This document shows, piece by piece, positions 24,745 through 34,143 of a stretch of 63,490 nt of DNA. The notes beneath the pieces are model-generated. The model saw only the letters and a list, made by a program, of their open reading frames with translations, ran no database searches and was not told where the DNA came from. A program made the position numbers and the translations under genes. This DNA is from Arcobacter sp. Lineage in GTDB: Bacteria > Acidobacteriota > Terriglobia > Bryobacterales > Bryobacteraceae. Location: positions 29,321 through 92,810 of the forward strand of contig DYJN01000001.1 in the NCBI GenBank assembly GCA_020723085.1, in the 5' to 3' direction. Each line of letters starts with the position of its first letter. Within the stretch, counting starts at the first letter, position 1.

Positions 24745-27149
24745 ACGCGCGCAGCCTGGAGCTGCTCGAATACGGGCGCCTGCGCGAACTTCTGGGCCGC
24801 TATGTGGCCTCGCCCGGCGGGCGGCGGCTGCTCGAAGGCATGCGCCCGCTGGACAGCCCCGCCGCCGCGCAGGAGGCTCTGGCGGAAGCCGCCGAGGCGA
24901 TGGAATGGCTGCGCGAGGCGGAGCGCCCGCCGGCGGGGCGCAAGACACTGGCTGCGCCCCTGCGCTTCGACGGCCTGCCGGATGTCGCCGCCGCCGAGGC
25001 CAAGCTCCGCATCGAAGGCGCGGTGCTCGAGCCGCTGGAGATTCATGCGCTCGGCGCGGTGCTGGAACGCGCCTCCGCCGTGCGGCAGGCGCTCGCGCAG
25101 GCGTCCGCGCTGTGTCCCCGCCTGGCCGCGCGCGCCGCGCGCGTCGCCGACTTCCGTCAGGCGCTGCGGGCGGTGCAGGGCAAGATCCTGCCCGATGGCT
25201 CCATCGCCGGCGACGCCAGCCCGGAGCTCGGACGCATCCGCCGCGAGATGGAACGGCAGCGGCTCCTGATCCAGGAATCACTGGGGCGGTTCCTGAAGTC
25301 GCACCGCGAGGACGGGCTGCTCCAGGAGGAGTTTGTCACCATCCGCAACGACCGCTTCGTGGTGCCCATCGTGCCGGGCGCCCGGCGGAAATTGCCCGGC
25401 GTAGTGCATGGCGCCAGCGGCAGCGGGCACACGCTGTTCCTCGAGCCGCTGGAGGCGATCGAGCTGAACAACGATCTGGTGCGCCTTTCGGAGGAGGAGC
25501 AGCGTGAAGTCCACCGCATCCTGCGCGAGCTGACCGCCGAGCTGCGCCGCCACGCCGGCGAAGCCCGCGAAGCCGTGCAGGCCTTGGCCGCGCTCGATTT
25601 CGCCTTCGCCCGCGCGCGCTTTGCGCTGGACTTCGATGGCACGATCCCCGAGTTCTCCCCGGACGAGGCGCCCCGGCTCGAACTCGTGGAAGCGCGCCAC
25701 CCGCTGCTCGAAGACATCCTGCGGCGGCAGCGGAGGCGCATCGTGCCGCTGTCATTCGCTTTGGTTGGCTCGCACCGCACGCTTCTCATCAGCGGCCCCA
25801 ACACGGGCGGCAAGACCGTGGCGCTCAAGTGCGCCGGACTGCTGGCATTGATGGCGCAGAGCGGCGTGCCCGTGCCCGCGGCGCGCGCCGTGTTTCCGTG
25901 GTTCGACGACGTGCTGGCCGACATCGGCGATAACCAGAGCCTCGAGCAGAGCCTTTCGAGCTTCAGCGCTCACGCCGCGCGCATCAGGGAGATGGTGGAG
26001 CTGGCCACCTCGGGGTCGCTGGTTCTGCTGGACGAACTCGGCCGCGCCACGGATCCCGAGGAAGGCGGAGCGCTCGGCGTGGCGGTGCTCGAAGACTTCC
26101 GCCGCCGCGGCGCGTTCACGCTGGCGTCTACGCATCTGGCGGCGCTCAAGGTCTTCGGCGCCACAGCCCCGGGCGTGCTGAACGCGGCAATGGGATTCGA
26201 CGAGCAGACCCTTGAGCCGACCTACGTCCTCGCCACCGGCGCGCCGGGCAAGTCCGCCGGGCTCGACATCGCCGCGCGGCTCGGCCTTCCCGCGCGCCTG
26301 ATCGAGCGGGCGCGCGCGGCGATGACCGATCGCGACCGGCAGATGGGAGAGCTGCTCCGGCAATTGGAAGCGCGGCTCGCGGAGGCCGACGGGCGGCTTG
26401 CCGAGATCAAGCGCAGAAGGGCGGAACTCGAAGAGCGCGAGCGGCGGCTGCTCGAACAGATGGAGCGGCGCGAGAAAGCGCGGCTTCGCGAAATCGAGGA
26501 GGCGGCGGAGACGGCGCGCAAACGGTTCGAAAAGGAGGCGCAGGATCTGATTGCGAGCGTGTTGTCGGCGCCCGAACAGCGCAGGCAGGCGGAAAAGGCG
26601 CTGAGACAGGCGGCGCGCGTGCGGCGCGAGTTCGAGGACAGCCTTCAGGCGTTGCGCGAACCGGAACCGAAGAAGCAGCCGCAGGGCGAAATCCGCGAGG
26701 GCGCGCGCGTGCGGCTGCGCGGCGTCAGCCAGCCGGCGCAGGTGCGCAAGGTGCTTGCCGGCGGGAAGCTGGAAGTGGATGTGGGCTTCCTGCGCATGCA
26801 GGCCGCCCGCGAGGACGTGACCGAAGTGCTGCCCCCTGCCCCCGCGGGCTCGAGACTCCCCGCGGGAGTGACGCTCAGCGCCGGTCCGCGGTGGGACACG
26901 CTCGCGCGCGAGATCAACGTGATCGGCAAGACGGCGGACGAGGCGCGCGAAGAGGTGGATAAGTTCCTCGACGACGCATTTCTGGCCGGCGTCACCCGCG
27001 TGCGCGTGGTGCACGGCCATGGGATGGGCGTATTGAAGCGCGCCGTGCAGGACCTGTGCCGCGCCCACCCGCACGTCGAAAAGCATTACCCCGCGCCGCC
27101 TTCCGAGGGCGGCGCCGGAGCAACCATCATCGAGCTGAAGGAAAGCTGA
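24741..27149 (+). CDS. mutS2: Endonuclease MutS2
   Basis: An 802-residue MutS2, lacking the MutS mismatch-recognition domain. Visible are the core/lever domains, the ABC-type ATPase with Walker A SGPNTGGKT and Walker B VLLDELGRATDPEEG, a long coiled coil (about 530-640), a KOW-like segment and a C-terminal Smr domain with HGHGMGVLK. The N-terminal Smr motif reads INVIGK rather than the usual LDLRG, which may affect nuclease activity. MutS2 proteins suppress recombination or rescue collided ribosomes. Its ATG overlaps the NUDIX stop. Confidence 0.95.
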   Translation: MNARSLELLEYGRLRELLGRYVASPGGRRLLEGMRPLDSPAAAQEALAEAAEAMEWLREAERPPAGRKTLAAPLRFDGLPDVAAAEAKLRIEGAVLEPLEIHALGAVLERASAVRQALAQASALCPRLAARAARVADFRQALRAVQGKILPDGSIAGDASPELGRIRREMERQRLLIQESLGRFLKSHREDGLLQEEFVTIRNDRFVVPIVPGARRKLPGVVHGASGSGHTLFLEPLEAIELNNDLVRLSEEEQREVHRILRELTAELRRHAGEAREAVQALAALDFAFARARFALDFDGTIPEFSPDEAPRLELVEARHPLLEDILRRQRRRIVPLSFALVGSHRTLLISGPNTGGKTVALKCAGLLALMAQSGVPVPAARAVFPWFDDVLADIGDNQSLEQSLSSFSAHAARIREMVELATSGSLVLLDELGRATDPEEGGALGVAVLEDFRRRGAFTLASTHLAALKVFGATAPGVLNAAMGFDEQTLEPTYVLATGAPGKSAGLDIAARLGLPARLIERARAAMTDRDRQMGELLRQLEARLAEADGRLAEIKRRRAELEERERRLLEQMERREKARLREIEEAAETARKRFEKEAQDLIASVLSAPEQRRQAEKALRQAARVRREFEDSLQALREPEPKKQPQGEIREGARVRLRGVSQPAQVRKVLAGGKLEVDVGFLRMQAAREDVTEVLPPAPAGSRLPAGVTLSAGPRWDTLAREINVIGKTADEAREEVDKFLDDAFLAGVTRVRVVHGHGMGVLKRAVQDLCRAHPHVEKHYPAPPSEGGAGATIIELKES

Positions 27150-27305
27150 GCGGCCATTCGGGCGTGGCGCGTCCGGACAGCCGCCCGCTGCTGCAGGCGG
27201 GCAAAGGGGTTTCCCGGGCTGGACAACAGCCGCGCCGCGCGCCCCTGCACGCCGGAGGCGGCGCGGACTCCGTCCACCGCAAGCGGAGGGCAAGCCGGGT
27301 CCGGC

Positions 27306-27776
27306 TCACGCCGGCAGCGCGCCGAGCGTTTCGAGCACCTGCGCGGTGTGCCCGTCCACTTTCACCTTGCGGAAGACCCTGGCGACCTTCCCGTGGTGGA
27401 TGACGAAGGTGCTGCGCTCGATTCCCATCGTCTTCTTGCCGTACATGTTCTTCTCGACCCACACGCCGTACTTTTCGGCAATCTTGTGCTCGGGGTCGGC
27501 CAGCAACGGAAACGGAAGCGAGTATTTTTGTTTGAACTTCGCGAGCGCGGCGGGCTGGTCCGGCGACACCCCGAGCACCACCGCGCCGCGGGCGAGGATT
27601 TCCGCGTGATGGTCGCGGAAGCTGCACGCTTCCTTGGTGCAGCCTGGCGTATCAGCCCGGGGATAGAAGTACAGAACCACGGTCCTGTCCGCAAACTGGC
27701 TCAGCTTGACCTTCTGTCCGGCATCGTCCGGGAGAGTGAAGTCGGGAGCTTTGGATCCTTCCTTGAGTTCAGCCAT
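27306..27776 (-). CDS. bcp: Thiol peroxidase, Bcp/PrxQ-type peroxiredoxin
   Basis: A 156-residue peroxiredoxin that reduces H2O2 and organic hydroperoxides using thioredoxin. The peroxidatic Cys lies in PRADTPGCTKEACSFRD, with the PrxQ-type second Cys five residues on. The N-terminal GSKAPDFTLPD is typical. It converges with mutS2 across a 156-bp gap. A weak CATCAT box lies 7 nt before the ATG. Confidence 0.95.
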   Translation of the reverse strand: MAELKEGSKAPDFTLPDDAGQKVKLSQFADRTVVLYFYPRADTPGCTKEACSFRDHHAEILARGAVVLGVSPDQPAALAKFKQKYSLPFPLLADPEHKIAEKYGVWVEKNMYGKKTMGIERSTFVIHHGKVARVFRKVKVDGHTAQVLETLGALPA

Positions 27777-27852
27777 ATCTTGAATGATGCTCCAGCCGCA
27801 TGCCGAATTCCAGAGAGCCGCCTCAAATCGGCGCGTATGCTGGATCCGGCGA

Positions 27853-28394
27853 ATGCTCGCAAGCGTCCTCTCCGTGCTGAACGGCTGGGCAGCGGCCGGC
27901 GTTCTGGTTGTGCTGACGGACCTCGTCCTCGGCAAGATGTTCCCGGGTGAATATGCGGCCGGATGCCGCCGGACCGTTTGCCGGCATCGATCCCGGCCAC
28001 GACAGCACTGTACCCGGTGCCCGGCGGCTGGATCACGGCGAAGCCGGCCCGGTCGAGGCTCTGGCGTTACGCCCTGTATCTGATCCTTTGGGGAGAGTTG
28101 ATGGGAGTGGTCTCCGCCGTCGCGGCGTGGCGGCGGATCCAGGCGTCGTATCAGATCGGACTGTTGATCGCCTGGCCCCTGGCTGTGGCCGCGGGCTGCT
28201 GGCTCGCGGCGTGCAAGCCGCAGGCAGACGCCGCCGCCTCCCCAATGGCGGACCGGCAAGCCGCCCTTACAGGACGCCGCCGCCCATCGCCAGCCGGATC
28301 AGCCCGAACAGCACGGCCACGCCGCAAAGTACGATGCCGGCGATGCCCGCGCCCCTGTTCGCCTGCTTCGACGTCGCCACGGCCACGATGCTGA
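27853..28394 (+). pseudogene. Frameshifted small membrane protein gene
   Basis: Two reading frames together look like one membrane protein. From ATG 27853, frame 1 encodes MLASVLSVLNGWAAAGVLVV...KMFPGEYAAG, with one transmembrane helix. The continuation is in another frame from about 27960: ATTALYPVPGGWITAK, then two more helices (YALYLILWGELMGVVSAVAAW and IGLLIAWPLAVAAGCW). The join requires a one-base shift between about 27951 and 28083. The 3' end runs into the convergent gene at 28267. A TATGCT box (27836-27841) lies 11 nt before the ATG. It may be a true pseudogene or a sequencing error. Confidence 0.6.
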
Positions 28395-28515
28395 CGATCA
28401 GCCCCACGGCCGCAAACGGAATGTTCAGCCAGTTCAGGCTTCCCAAGCATGGGAAGAAGGCCACGATCATGCCCAGCGCCGCCAGAATCCCCCACACGAG
28501 ACTTAGAACCAGCAT
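28267..28515 (-). CDS. Small membrane protein, DUF4190-like
   Basis: An 82-residue, almost wholly hydrophobic protein with three predicted helices, including a positively charged SKQANRGAG loop between the second and third. This loop resembles DUF4190-type proteins. No catalytic residues are evident. It lies just downstream of the DUF2752 gene on the same strand, 38 bp away, and may be co-transcribed. Confidence 0.75.
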   Translation of the reverse strand: MLVLSLVWGILAALGMIVAFFPCLGSLNWLNIPFAAVGLIVSIVAVATSKQANRGAGIAGIVLCGVAVLFGLIRLAMGGGVL

Positions 28516-28553
28516 CAGCGCCTCCAGAAAACCGTCACCAGAATCAGCCTGGG

Positions 28554-28973
28554 CTACAGTCCAGGGTTCAGGATGCCGGCGGAAGGCCGGACCCGCTCCT
28601 TCCAGCCGCGCTTCATCCTGCGGATCAATACGAACGCCGCCAGCGCTTCGTTCAGCGCAATCGACGGAAACAGCACCAGTCCGGCGGCGTTGGCCCGCCT
28701 GGCTTCCCGCAGTTCGCCCTTCCGAAGGGCGAGGAACGCATGGGTCATGCCGCAAAGCGCGCAGGCGTTGCGGTGACCGCCGCCAATCTCGCACCGCGCC
28801 GCCGCTTCGAGCACGGCTTCTTCCGGCGCGGTCAACGCCGCCACAGCCGCGACTCCCAGACCGGCGCTGAGCGCCAGCCATGCCAGCAGCAGGGCCGCCC
28901 GCAAATCGGCGGAGGGAATCCGGAGATGACTCCCCATCGAATCCAGCCAGGCAGACGCGGACCGCGATCTCAT
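28554..28973 (-). CDS. DUF2752 domain membrane protein
   Basis: A 139-residue protein with two hydrophobic segments around the DUF2752 hallmark CALCGMTHAFLALRKGELREARRANAAG (residue group near 75). The Cys-x2-Cys-GMT and downstream Asn-Pro/Ala region define the family, whose role is unknown. ATG 28973 is preferred because TATTCT on the minus strand lies 8 nt upstream. Longer starts reach 29084 but would cross the promoter of the divergent hexomutase. Confidence 0.85.
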   Translation of the reverse strand: MRSRSASAWLDSMGSHLRIPSADLRAALLLAWLALSAGLGVAAVAALTAPEEAVLEAAARCEIGGGHRNACALCGMTHAFLALRKGELREARRANAAGLVLFPSIALNEALAAFVLIRRMKRGWKERVRPSAGILNPGL

Positions 28974-28981
28974 CCGCAGGA

Positions 28982-28987
28982 AGAATA
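28982..28987 (-). promoter_or_regulatory. -10 box TATTCT, leaderless promoter of DUF2752 gene
   Basis: TATTCT on the minus strand, 8 nt before the ATG that ends at 28973. Confidence 0.5.
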
Positions 28988-29062
28988 TCAATTCTTTGGA
29001 CAGACCGCGCGGCAGTGCGGCTCTGACGGGCCGTGCGCGGCGACACGCCGGCTTCCCTCCGC

Positions 29063-29068
29063 TATGCT
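29063..29068 (+). promoter_or_regulatory. -10 box TATGCT of hexomutase operon
   Basis: TATGCT with predicted +1 near 29075. The leader is about 24 nt and contains AGGAG at 29086-29090, eight bases before the ATG at 29099. Confidence 0.45.
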
Positions 29069-29098
29069 GGAGATCGGACGCCACCAGGAGCCTGCCCC

Positions 29099-30736
29099 AT
29101 GAAGCGGACGCTGCGGGATCGCCTCGTTTACCAGCCGGTCGAGCTGAAGTTTGGCACCTCGGGACGCCGCGGGCGCGTTGCCGATCTGACGCAGCTCGAG
29201 GTCTGGATCAACGTGCGCGCCGAGCTGGAGTTTCTCAAGTCGCTGCCGCGGGAACGCGGCGGAATCGAGTCCGGCGATGATGTCTTCCTTGCCGCCGATC
29301 TGCGGCCGTCTTCGGTGCGGCTGGCGCCAGAGCATGGGGGCCGCGGCGAGCTCCTGCAGGCCGCCTGCGAGGCGGTGCGCGCGGCCGGCTGCACGCCGGT
29401 GTTCGAGGGCTTCATTCCCACGCCGGCGCTCGCCTACTACGGCTTCGGCCGGCGCCGCGCGAGCCTCATGGTCACCGGCAGCCACATCCCGTTCGACCGC
29501 AACGGATACAAACTGAATACAAGCGCTGGGGAGCTGCTCAAAGAGCACGAAGGGCCGGTTCAGGCGCACGTCGAGCGCATCCGGGCGGAGGTTTACAGCC
29601 AGCCGTTTGAACGGTCCTTGTTCGATGAGCGGGGCATGTTCAAGATGGGTTCCCAGCCCTTGCCTGAGGTCTCCGGCGAGGCCCGCGCCGCATACCGGCG
29701 CCGCTATCTGGATTTCTTCCGCGGGCAGCCGCTGCGCGGGCGGCAGGTGATCGTGTACCAGCACTCCGCCGCAGGCCGCGACCTGCTGGTGGAAGTGCTG
29801 GAGGCGCTGGGCGCCCGGGCGATCCCTGCAGGGCGCAGCGAGACCTTCGTCCCCATCGACACGGAGAACGTCAGCAGCGGGCTGCTGGCGCGGCTGGAAG
29901 AGACGGCTCGCGAAATCGAAGCGCAGCACGGCCCGGTGGCGGCCATCGTCTCCACGGACGGCGACAGCGACCGGCCGCTTCTGGTGAGCATGAGCCAGGG
30001 CCGCGCGCGGTTCCATCCCGGCGATCTGCTCGGCCTGGTAGTGGCGCAGGAGCTCGGCGCCGATGCCGCCGTCGTCCCCGTGAGCGCCAACGACGCCATC
30101 GACCGCTCGGCGCTGGCTGCCGTGCTCGAACCCAAGACGCGGATCGGTTCGCCGTATGTGATCGCCGGCATGCAGCGTGCCGCGGCCAAAGGGCGGCGGC
30201 GCGTGGTGGGATGGGAAGCCAATGGCGGGTTCCTGACCGGCAGCCCGATCGAACGGGATGGCGCGCTGCTGGATCCGCTGCCGACGCGCGATGCGTTTCT
30301 CCCGATCCTTGCCGTGCTGGCGGCGGCAGCGCGCGAAGGCGTGCCCGTCGCGGCGCTCTTCGGACGGCTGCCGCAACGATTCGGCCGCTCCGCCCTGCTC
30401 AGGGAATTCCCGCGCGAGAAGGCGCTGCGGATCCTGGCGAAACTGACTCCGCAGGCGGCCGGCGGCAGTGACGCGCCCGGCGCGATGGAGATGCTCCGGC
30501 GGTATTTCCAGCCGAGTGATGGCTTCGGCTCGATCGAGCGGCTGGATTCAACCGACGGGCTGCGCATCTGGTTTTCCAACGGCGACATCGCCCATCTGCG
30601 GCCCTCGGGCAACGCCGACGAGTTCCGCATCTACGCCGTGGCGGACACGCAGGAGCGCGCCGATGAGATCGCCGCTCTGGGCGTGCGCGAGCCGGACGGA
30701 ATTCTGCGCCGCATGGAGAGGGAGCTGGATGGGTGA
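29099..30736 (+). CDS. Phosphoglucomutase/phosphomannomutase family protein
   Basis: A 545-residue alpha-D-phosphohexomutase that moves phosphate between C1 and C6 of glucose or mannose. Motifs in order: LKFGTSGRRGR, the phosphoserine loop TGSHIPFDRNGYK, the metal-binding loop STDGDSDRPL (a variant of DGDGDR), and the sugar-binding GWEANGGFL. It overlaps the next gene by 8 nt, so mannose-1-phosphate metabolism (GDP-mannose supply) is likely. AGGAG is well placed. Confidence 0.9.
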   Translation: MKRTLRDRLVYQPVELKFGTSGRRGRVADLTQLEVWINVRAELEFLKSLPRERGGIESGDDVFLAADLRPSSVRLAPEHGGRGELLQAACEAVRAAGCTPVFEGFIPTPALAYYGFGRRRASLMVTGSHIPFDRNGYKLNTSAGELLKEHEGPVQAHVERIRAEVYSQPFERSLFDERGMFKMGSQPLPEVSGEARAAYRRRYLDFFRGQPLRGRQVIVYQHSAAGRDLLVEVLEALGARAIPAGRSETFVPIDTENVSSGLLARLEETAREIEAQHGPVAAIVSTDGDSDRPLLVSMSQGRARFHPGDLLGLVVAQELGADAAVVPVSANDAIDRSALAAVLEPKTRIGSPYVIAGMQRAAAKGRRRVVGWEANGGFLTGSPIERDGALLDPLPTRDAFLPILAVLAAAAREGVPVAALFGRLPQRFGRSALLREFPREKALRILAKLTPQAAGGSDAPGAMEMLRRYFQPSDGFGSIERLDSTDGLRIWFSNGDIAHLRPSGNADEFRIYAVADTQERADEIAALGVREPDGILRRMERELDG

Positions 30737-31979
30737 ACCGCGCCTGCTGAGAATCCGCCCGGCGGTGCAGCACTATGAGTGGGGCGGCACGGAGGCGCTG
30801 CCCGCGCTGCTCGGCATCGACAACCCGGAAGGAAGGCCGTTTGCCGAGTTGTGGTATGGCGCGCATCCCAGGGCGCCTTCCATCGCCGAGACGCCGCGCG
30901 GCGGCGCGCCGCTCGACGCGCTGATCGCGGAAGACCCGGCCGGGTGGCTGGGCGAAGCCGCCGCCGCGCGCTTCGGCCCCGCTCTTCCATTCCTGCTCAA
31001 GGTCCTCGACGCGCGGAAGATGCTCTCGATCCAGGCCCATCCCTCTCGCGAACAGGCGCGCAAAGGCTTCGAGAGGGAGAATGCGATGGGCCTTCCGGTC
31101 CACGCGCCGCACCGCAACTATCGCGACCGCAACCACAAGCCCGAGATCCACGCGGCGCTCGGCGGCTTCTGGCTGCTCCACGGCTTCCGCCCGCTCGAAG
31201 AGATCGCCGCCTGGCTCGAGCGCACGCCGGAAGCCCGCGCCGTGATGCCGGACTTTCGCGAACGGCTGCGGGATGCCGGCGCGGACCGGCAACGCCGCGC
31301 CGCCCTGCTGCGCGCACTCTACACGCACATCCTGCACCTGCCGCAGGAGCGCGTGGACGAACTGCTCGACGCGCTGCTCGCCCGTCTGGAGGACGCCGCG
31401 CCGTGGCCGCCGTCGTCTCCAGAGCACTGGGCGCTGCGGGCGGCGCGCCAGTTCCCGATGCCTGGCGGCCGGCGCGACCGCGGCATCTTTTCCATCTTTC
31501 TGCTAAACCTGGTGCATCTGCGGCCGGGGCAGGCAACGTTCCAGCCGGCGGGAGTCCTTCACGCTTACCTGGAGGGAACCACGGTGGAACTGATGGCGAA
31601 CTCGGACAATGTGCTGCGCGGCGGGTTGACGCCGAAGCATGTGGACGTGGCGGAGCTGCTGCATGTCGTGCGGTTCGACGACGGGCCGTGCACTGTTTTG
31701 GACGGCGAACCCGCTGCGGACGGAGAACGGGTCTACCGCGCGCCTGCGGAGGATTTTGAGCTGAGCAGCTTCGTGCTGGAGCGCCGGACCGTGACTCGGA
31801 AAACGGACGGTCCGGAGATCCTGCTCGTGACCGAAGGCGCCGCGTCGGTTTCGGTGGAGGGAACCGGGATTGGTTTGACCCGGGGGCAGGCTGCGCTGGC
31901 AGGACCGGGGCTTCGGTATGAGCTGTCCTCGCCGGGGCGGGCGGCGGTGTGGCGGGCCAAGGTTGGATGGAAGGTCTGA
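30729..31979 (+). CDS. manA: Mannose-6-phosphate isomerase, class I
   Basis: A 416-residue zinc enzyme that interconverts fructose-6-phosphate and mannose-6-phosphate. Family segments: RPAVQHYEWGG at the start, LSIQAHPSREQA (Zn His), YRDRNHKPEIHAAL (Zn Glu), and the cupin region FQPAGVLHAYLEG. The ATG at 30729 lies inside the last codons of the mutase gene, so the two are translationally coupled. Confidence 0.93.
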   Translation: MGEPRLLRIRPAVQHYEWGGTEALPALLGIDNPEGRPFAELWYGAHPRAPSIAETPRGGAPLDALIAEDPAGWLGEAAAARFGPALPFLLKVLDARKMLSIQAHPSREQARKGFERENAMGLPVHAPHRNYRDRNHKPEIHAALGGFWLLHGFRPLEEIAAWLERTPEARAVMPDFRERLRDAGADRQRRAALLRALYTHILHLPQERVDELLDALLARLEDAAPWPPSSPEHWALRAARQFPMPGGRRDRGIFSIFLLNLVHLRPGQATFQPAGVLHAYLEGTTVELMANSDNVLRGGLTPKHVDVAELLHVVRFDDGPCTVLDGEPAADGERVYRAPAEDFELSSFVLERRTVTRKTDGPEILLVTEGAASVSVEGTGIGLTRGQAALAGPGLRYELSSPGRAAVWRAKVGWKV

Positions 31980-32042
31980 ACCACGCTGCATTTTTCGTGA
32001 GAGTTTTCGCTGGCGCGCCGCACTATGCGCACAGGAATGCGC

Positions 32043-33677
32043 ATGTCGCGGCAGTTCCATATCCGCGGCCTGCGCCTCCGCCGCGGACTTCTCGGCCGGC
32101 TCGCCTGCCTCGCGCTCGGCAGCGCCCTCGCCCTGCCGGCCCAGGACGCTACGCCGCCCGTCCTCGTCACATATACTTTCAGCCCCGCCTCGGCGGATGT
32201 AAGCCTCTCAGACACTTTGATCACCGGCAGCATCCAGGCTACGGACAACTCCGCGGGGCTGCAATCGGCGCTGCTCGCCTTCTATAGTCCCTCGGGCAAC
32301 CGCCGCGTGGACTGCCTCAGCAGTCTTGGCTCCTACAGCGGAACGCTCACCGCGGGAACGTTCACCTGCATGGGCTTGATTCCCCGCTACATCGAGACAG
32401 GCGAGTGGCGGCTGCATTTCCTCTCCATCTCCGACCGGGCAGGCAACACGGCGACCTATGTCCGGGACCAGCTGGCTGCCATGGGATTTCCCACCACGCT
32501 GACGCTCACCGGCACAAGCGACCTGGAGGCGCCGTCGCTGGTCTCCTATTCTTTTTCGCCGGCTACGGTGAATCTTTCGGGTTCCCCCGTCACCCTGACC
32601 GGCACAATCTCCGCCACGGACAACCTGTCCGGGCTGTATCTGGCGTATCTGGCGTTCTATAGTCCCACCGAACAGCAGCGGGTGGACTGCTATCCCGTGC
32701 CTGGAGATCCGGACTCGGGCACGCCGCTCAACGGGAGCTATTCCTGCAGCGGGCAGTTTACTCCGGGCATGGAAACAGGCACGTGGCACGTGAAGTTCGC
32801 CGAGTTGCGCGACCGCGTCGGGAACGCGCGGTACTACACCACTCAGGAGCTGTCAGGCATGGGGCTGCCCACGGCGCTCACCGTGTCGGCGGTGAGCGAT
32901 CTGACCCCTCCGTCGCTCAGCGCGATGACTCTGTCGCCCCTGTCGATCAACACCAGCTCCGGCGCGGTCTCGATCACTGGCGCGGTCACGGCTTCCGATG
33001 CGGGCTCGGGCGTGAGGCAGGCGGTCGTGGCGCTGTTCAGTCCCACCGGGCAGCAGCGGGTGGACTGCACCACCAGCCTCTGGCCGGAGGGCACGGCAAG
33101 CGCCACGATGTCCTGCGCCGGATTGTTTCCCCAGAACTCGGAGAGCGGCGCATGGGAAGTGCGCTTCGTCGAGGTGAGCGACCATGCCGGCAACACCGCC
33201 ACCCTCCTGAAGGCGGCGCTCGAGCAGATGGGCGCGCCGGTCACCGTCAACGTGAGTGGCGTGCCCGCCGTGCAGCCTCCCGCCGGATTGTCTTTCCAGT
33301 ATGTGACCGGCGGGCAGACCCCTGCCGGACTGGCCGTGCAGTTTCTCGGATCTACACTGCCCTGGACTTTGGAAAAACAGTCTGGCGCGGCGTGGGTGCA
33401 GCTCAGCGCGACGAACGGAACTGCGCCGGCGCAGGTGGTCGTGACCGTCAATCCCGAGGGTCTCGGCTACGGCACGCACCAGGAGATTTTGCTGGTGCGG
33501 GAAGTGATCCAGAACCGCATCGTGGCCACGCTGCCCGTCACGCTCACCGTGCTGGCTGCAGCCCCCCTCACGGCGCGCTACTTTGACCCGCCTTTATTCG
33601 AGGCAATCGCGATGGAAGGCCGGCCTGCGGGCGAAACCGTGGCTGCTTTTGTGCATCTGTACTGGCCGTCGCCATGA
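32043..33677 (+). CDS. Secreted protein with three Ig-like repeats
   Basis: A 544-residue exported protein (signal peptide ending near ALPAQ). Three repeats of about 120 residues follow, each with F-SP, GxIxATDN-SG, FYSPxGxQRVDC, a second Cys before the G-F/L segment, W-V-F-E-DxAGN and L-MG-PTTL. The paired Cys in each repeat (VDC and later SC or TC) probably form disulfides. A final BACON-like domain ends the protein. It may act at the surface or as an adhesin. ATG 32043 follows AGGA by six bases; two in-frame ATGs lie upstream. Confidence 0.78.
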   Translation: MSRQFHIRGLRLRRGLLGRLACLALGSALALPAQDATPPVLVTYTFSPASADVSLSDTLITGSIQATDNSAGLQSALLAFYSPSGNRRVDCLSSLGSYSGTLTAGTFTCMGLIPRYIETGEWRLHFLSISDRAGNTATYVRDQLAAMGFPTTLTLTGTSDLEAPSLVSYSFSPATVNLSGSPVTLTGTISATDNLSGLYLAYLAFYSPTEQQRVDCYPVPGDPDSGTPLNGSYSCSGQFTPGMETGTWHVKFAELRDRVGNARYYTTQELSGMGLPTALTVSAVSDLTPPSLSAMTLSPLSINTSSGAVSITGAVTASDAGSGVRQAVVALFSPTGQQRVDCTTSLWPEGTASATMSCAGLFPQNSESGAWEVRFVEVSDHAGNTATLLKAALEQMGAPVTVNVSGVPAVQPPAGLSFQYVTGGQTPAGLAVQFLGSTLPWTLEKQSGAAWVQLSATNGTAPAQVVVTVNPEGLGYGTHQEILLVREVIQNRIVATLPVTLTVLAAAPLTARYFDPPLFEAIAMEGRPAGETVAAFVHLYWPSP

Positions 33678-34143
33678 AGTCCTCCCGCGCCGCTTGTCCG
33701 GAACCGGGATTGCAGGGCCTTACGCCGGCCGGCGCCGCGGCACAGCACTGGAGGCGCGGCCGAGCTTTCCCTTCCGCACACAACCTGGGAACAGCCGGAA
33801 GTCACGCAGACCGCCACCTGATGGCCTGTTGATTCCGCGATCGGCGCCCCCCGTGCTTGCCTCGCATGAGCGGGCGGTTCTCGGCCGGAAGGCCGGCCTG
33901 CCGTCCGGCGGCTCGGCCGGTTCGGCGCGCATGGCCGGCAAGGCGCTGCAGCATGGGCGCTCCTGCTCCACAACCCGGTTGCCTCCGCCTCGGCCGCCTT
34001 CGCAGCGGCACTCTTCGGGGCTGCCACAACTTGAAAGGCGCCGCAGCCGGATCCATGCGCCGCAGCGCAGGACGCTTGACTGCCCGGCCAGCTTCCTGCG
34101 CGCGAAGGGGCGGGGCGGAACCCACGCAGAACAGATCTGCTGA
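33678..34143. other. 466-bp intergenic region without a supported gene
   Basis: Reading frames here (for example 33583-34143 plus) have Arg/Pro/Ser-rich compositions and no recognisable domain. The only structure seen is a 28-bp direct repeat near its right end. It separates the Ig-like repeat gene from the convergent TPR gene. Confidence 0.5.

Noticed and set aside
25752-27293. 513-codon frame antisense to mutS2
   Set aside because: Shadow frame with biased composition and no domain.
27150-27305. Possible terminator between mutS2 and bcp
   Set aside because: GC-rich inverted segments are present but no clear stem with a T tract was found.
33583-34143. 186-codon frame downstream of the Ig-like repeat gene
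   Set aside because: Overlaps the repeat gene's end, biased composition, no start signal; the region is treated as intergenic.
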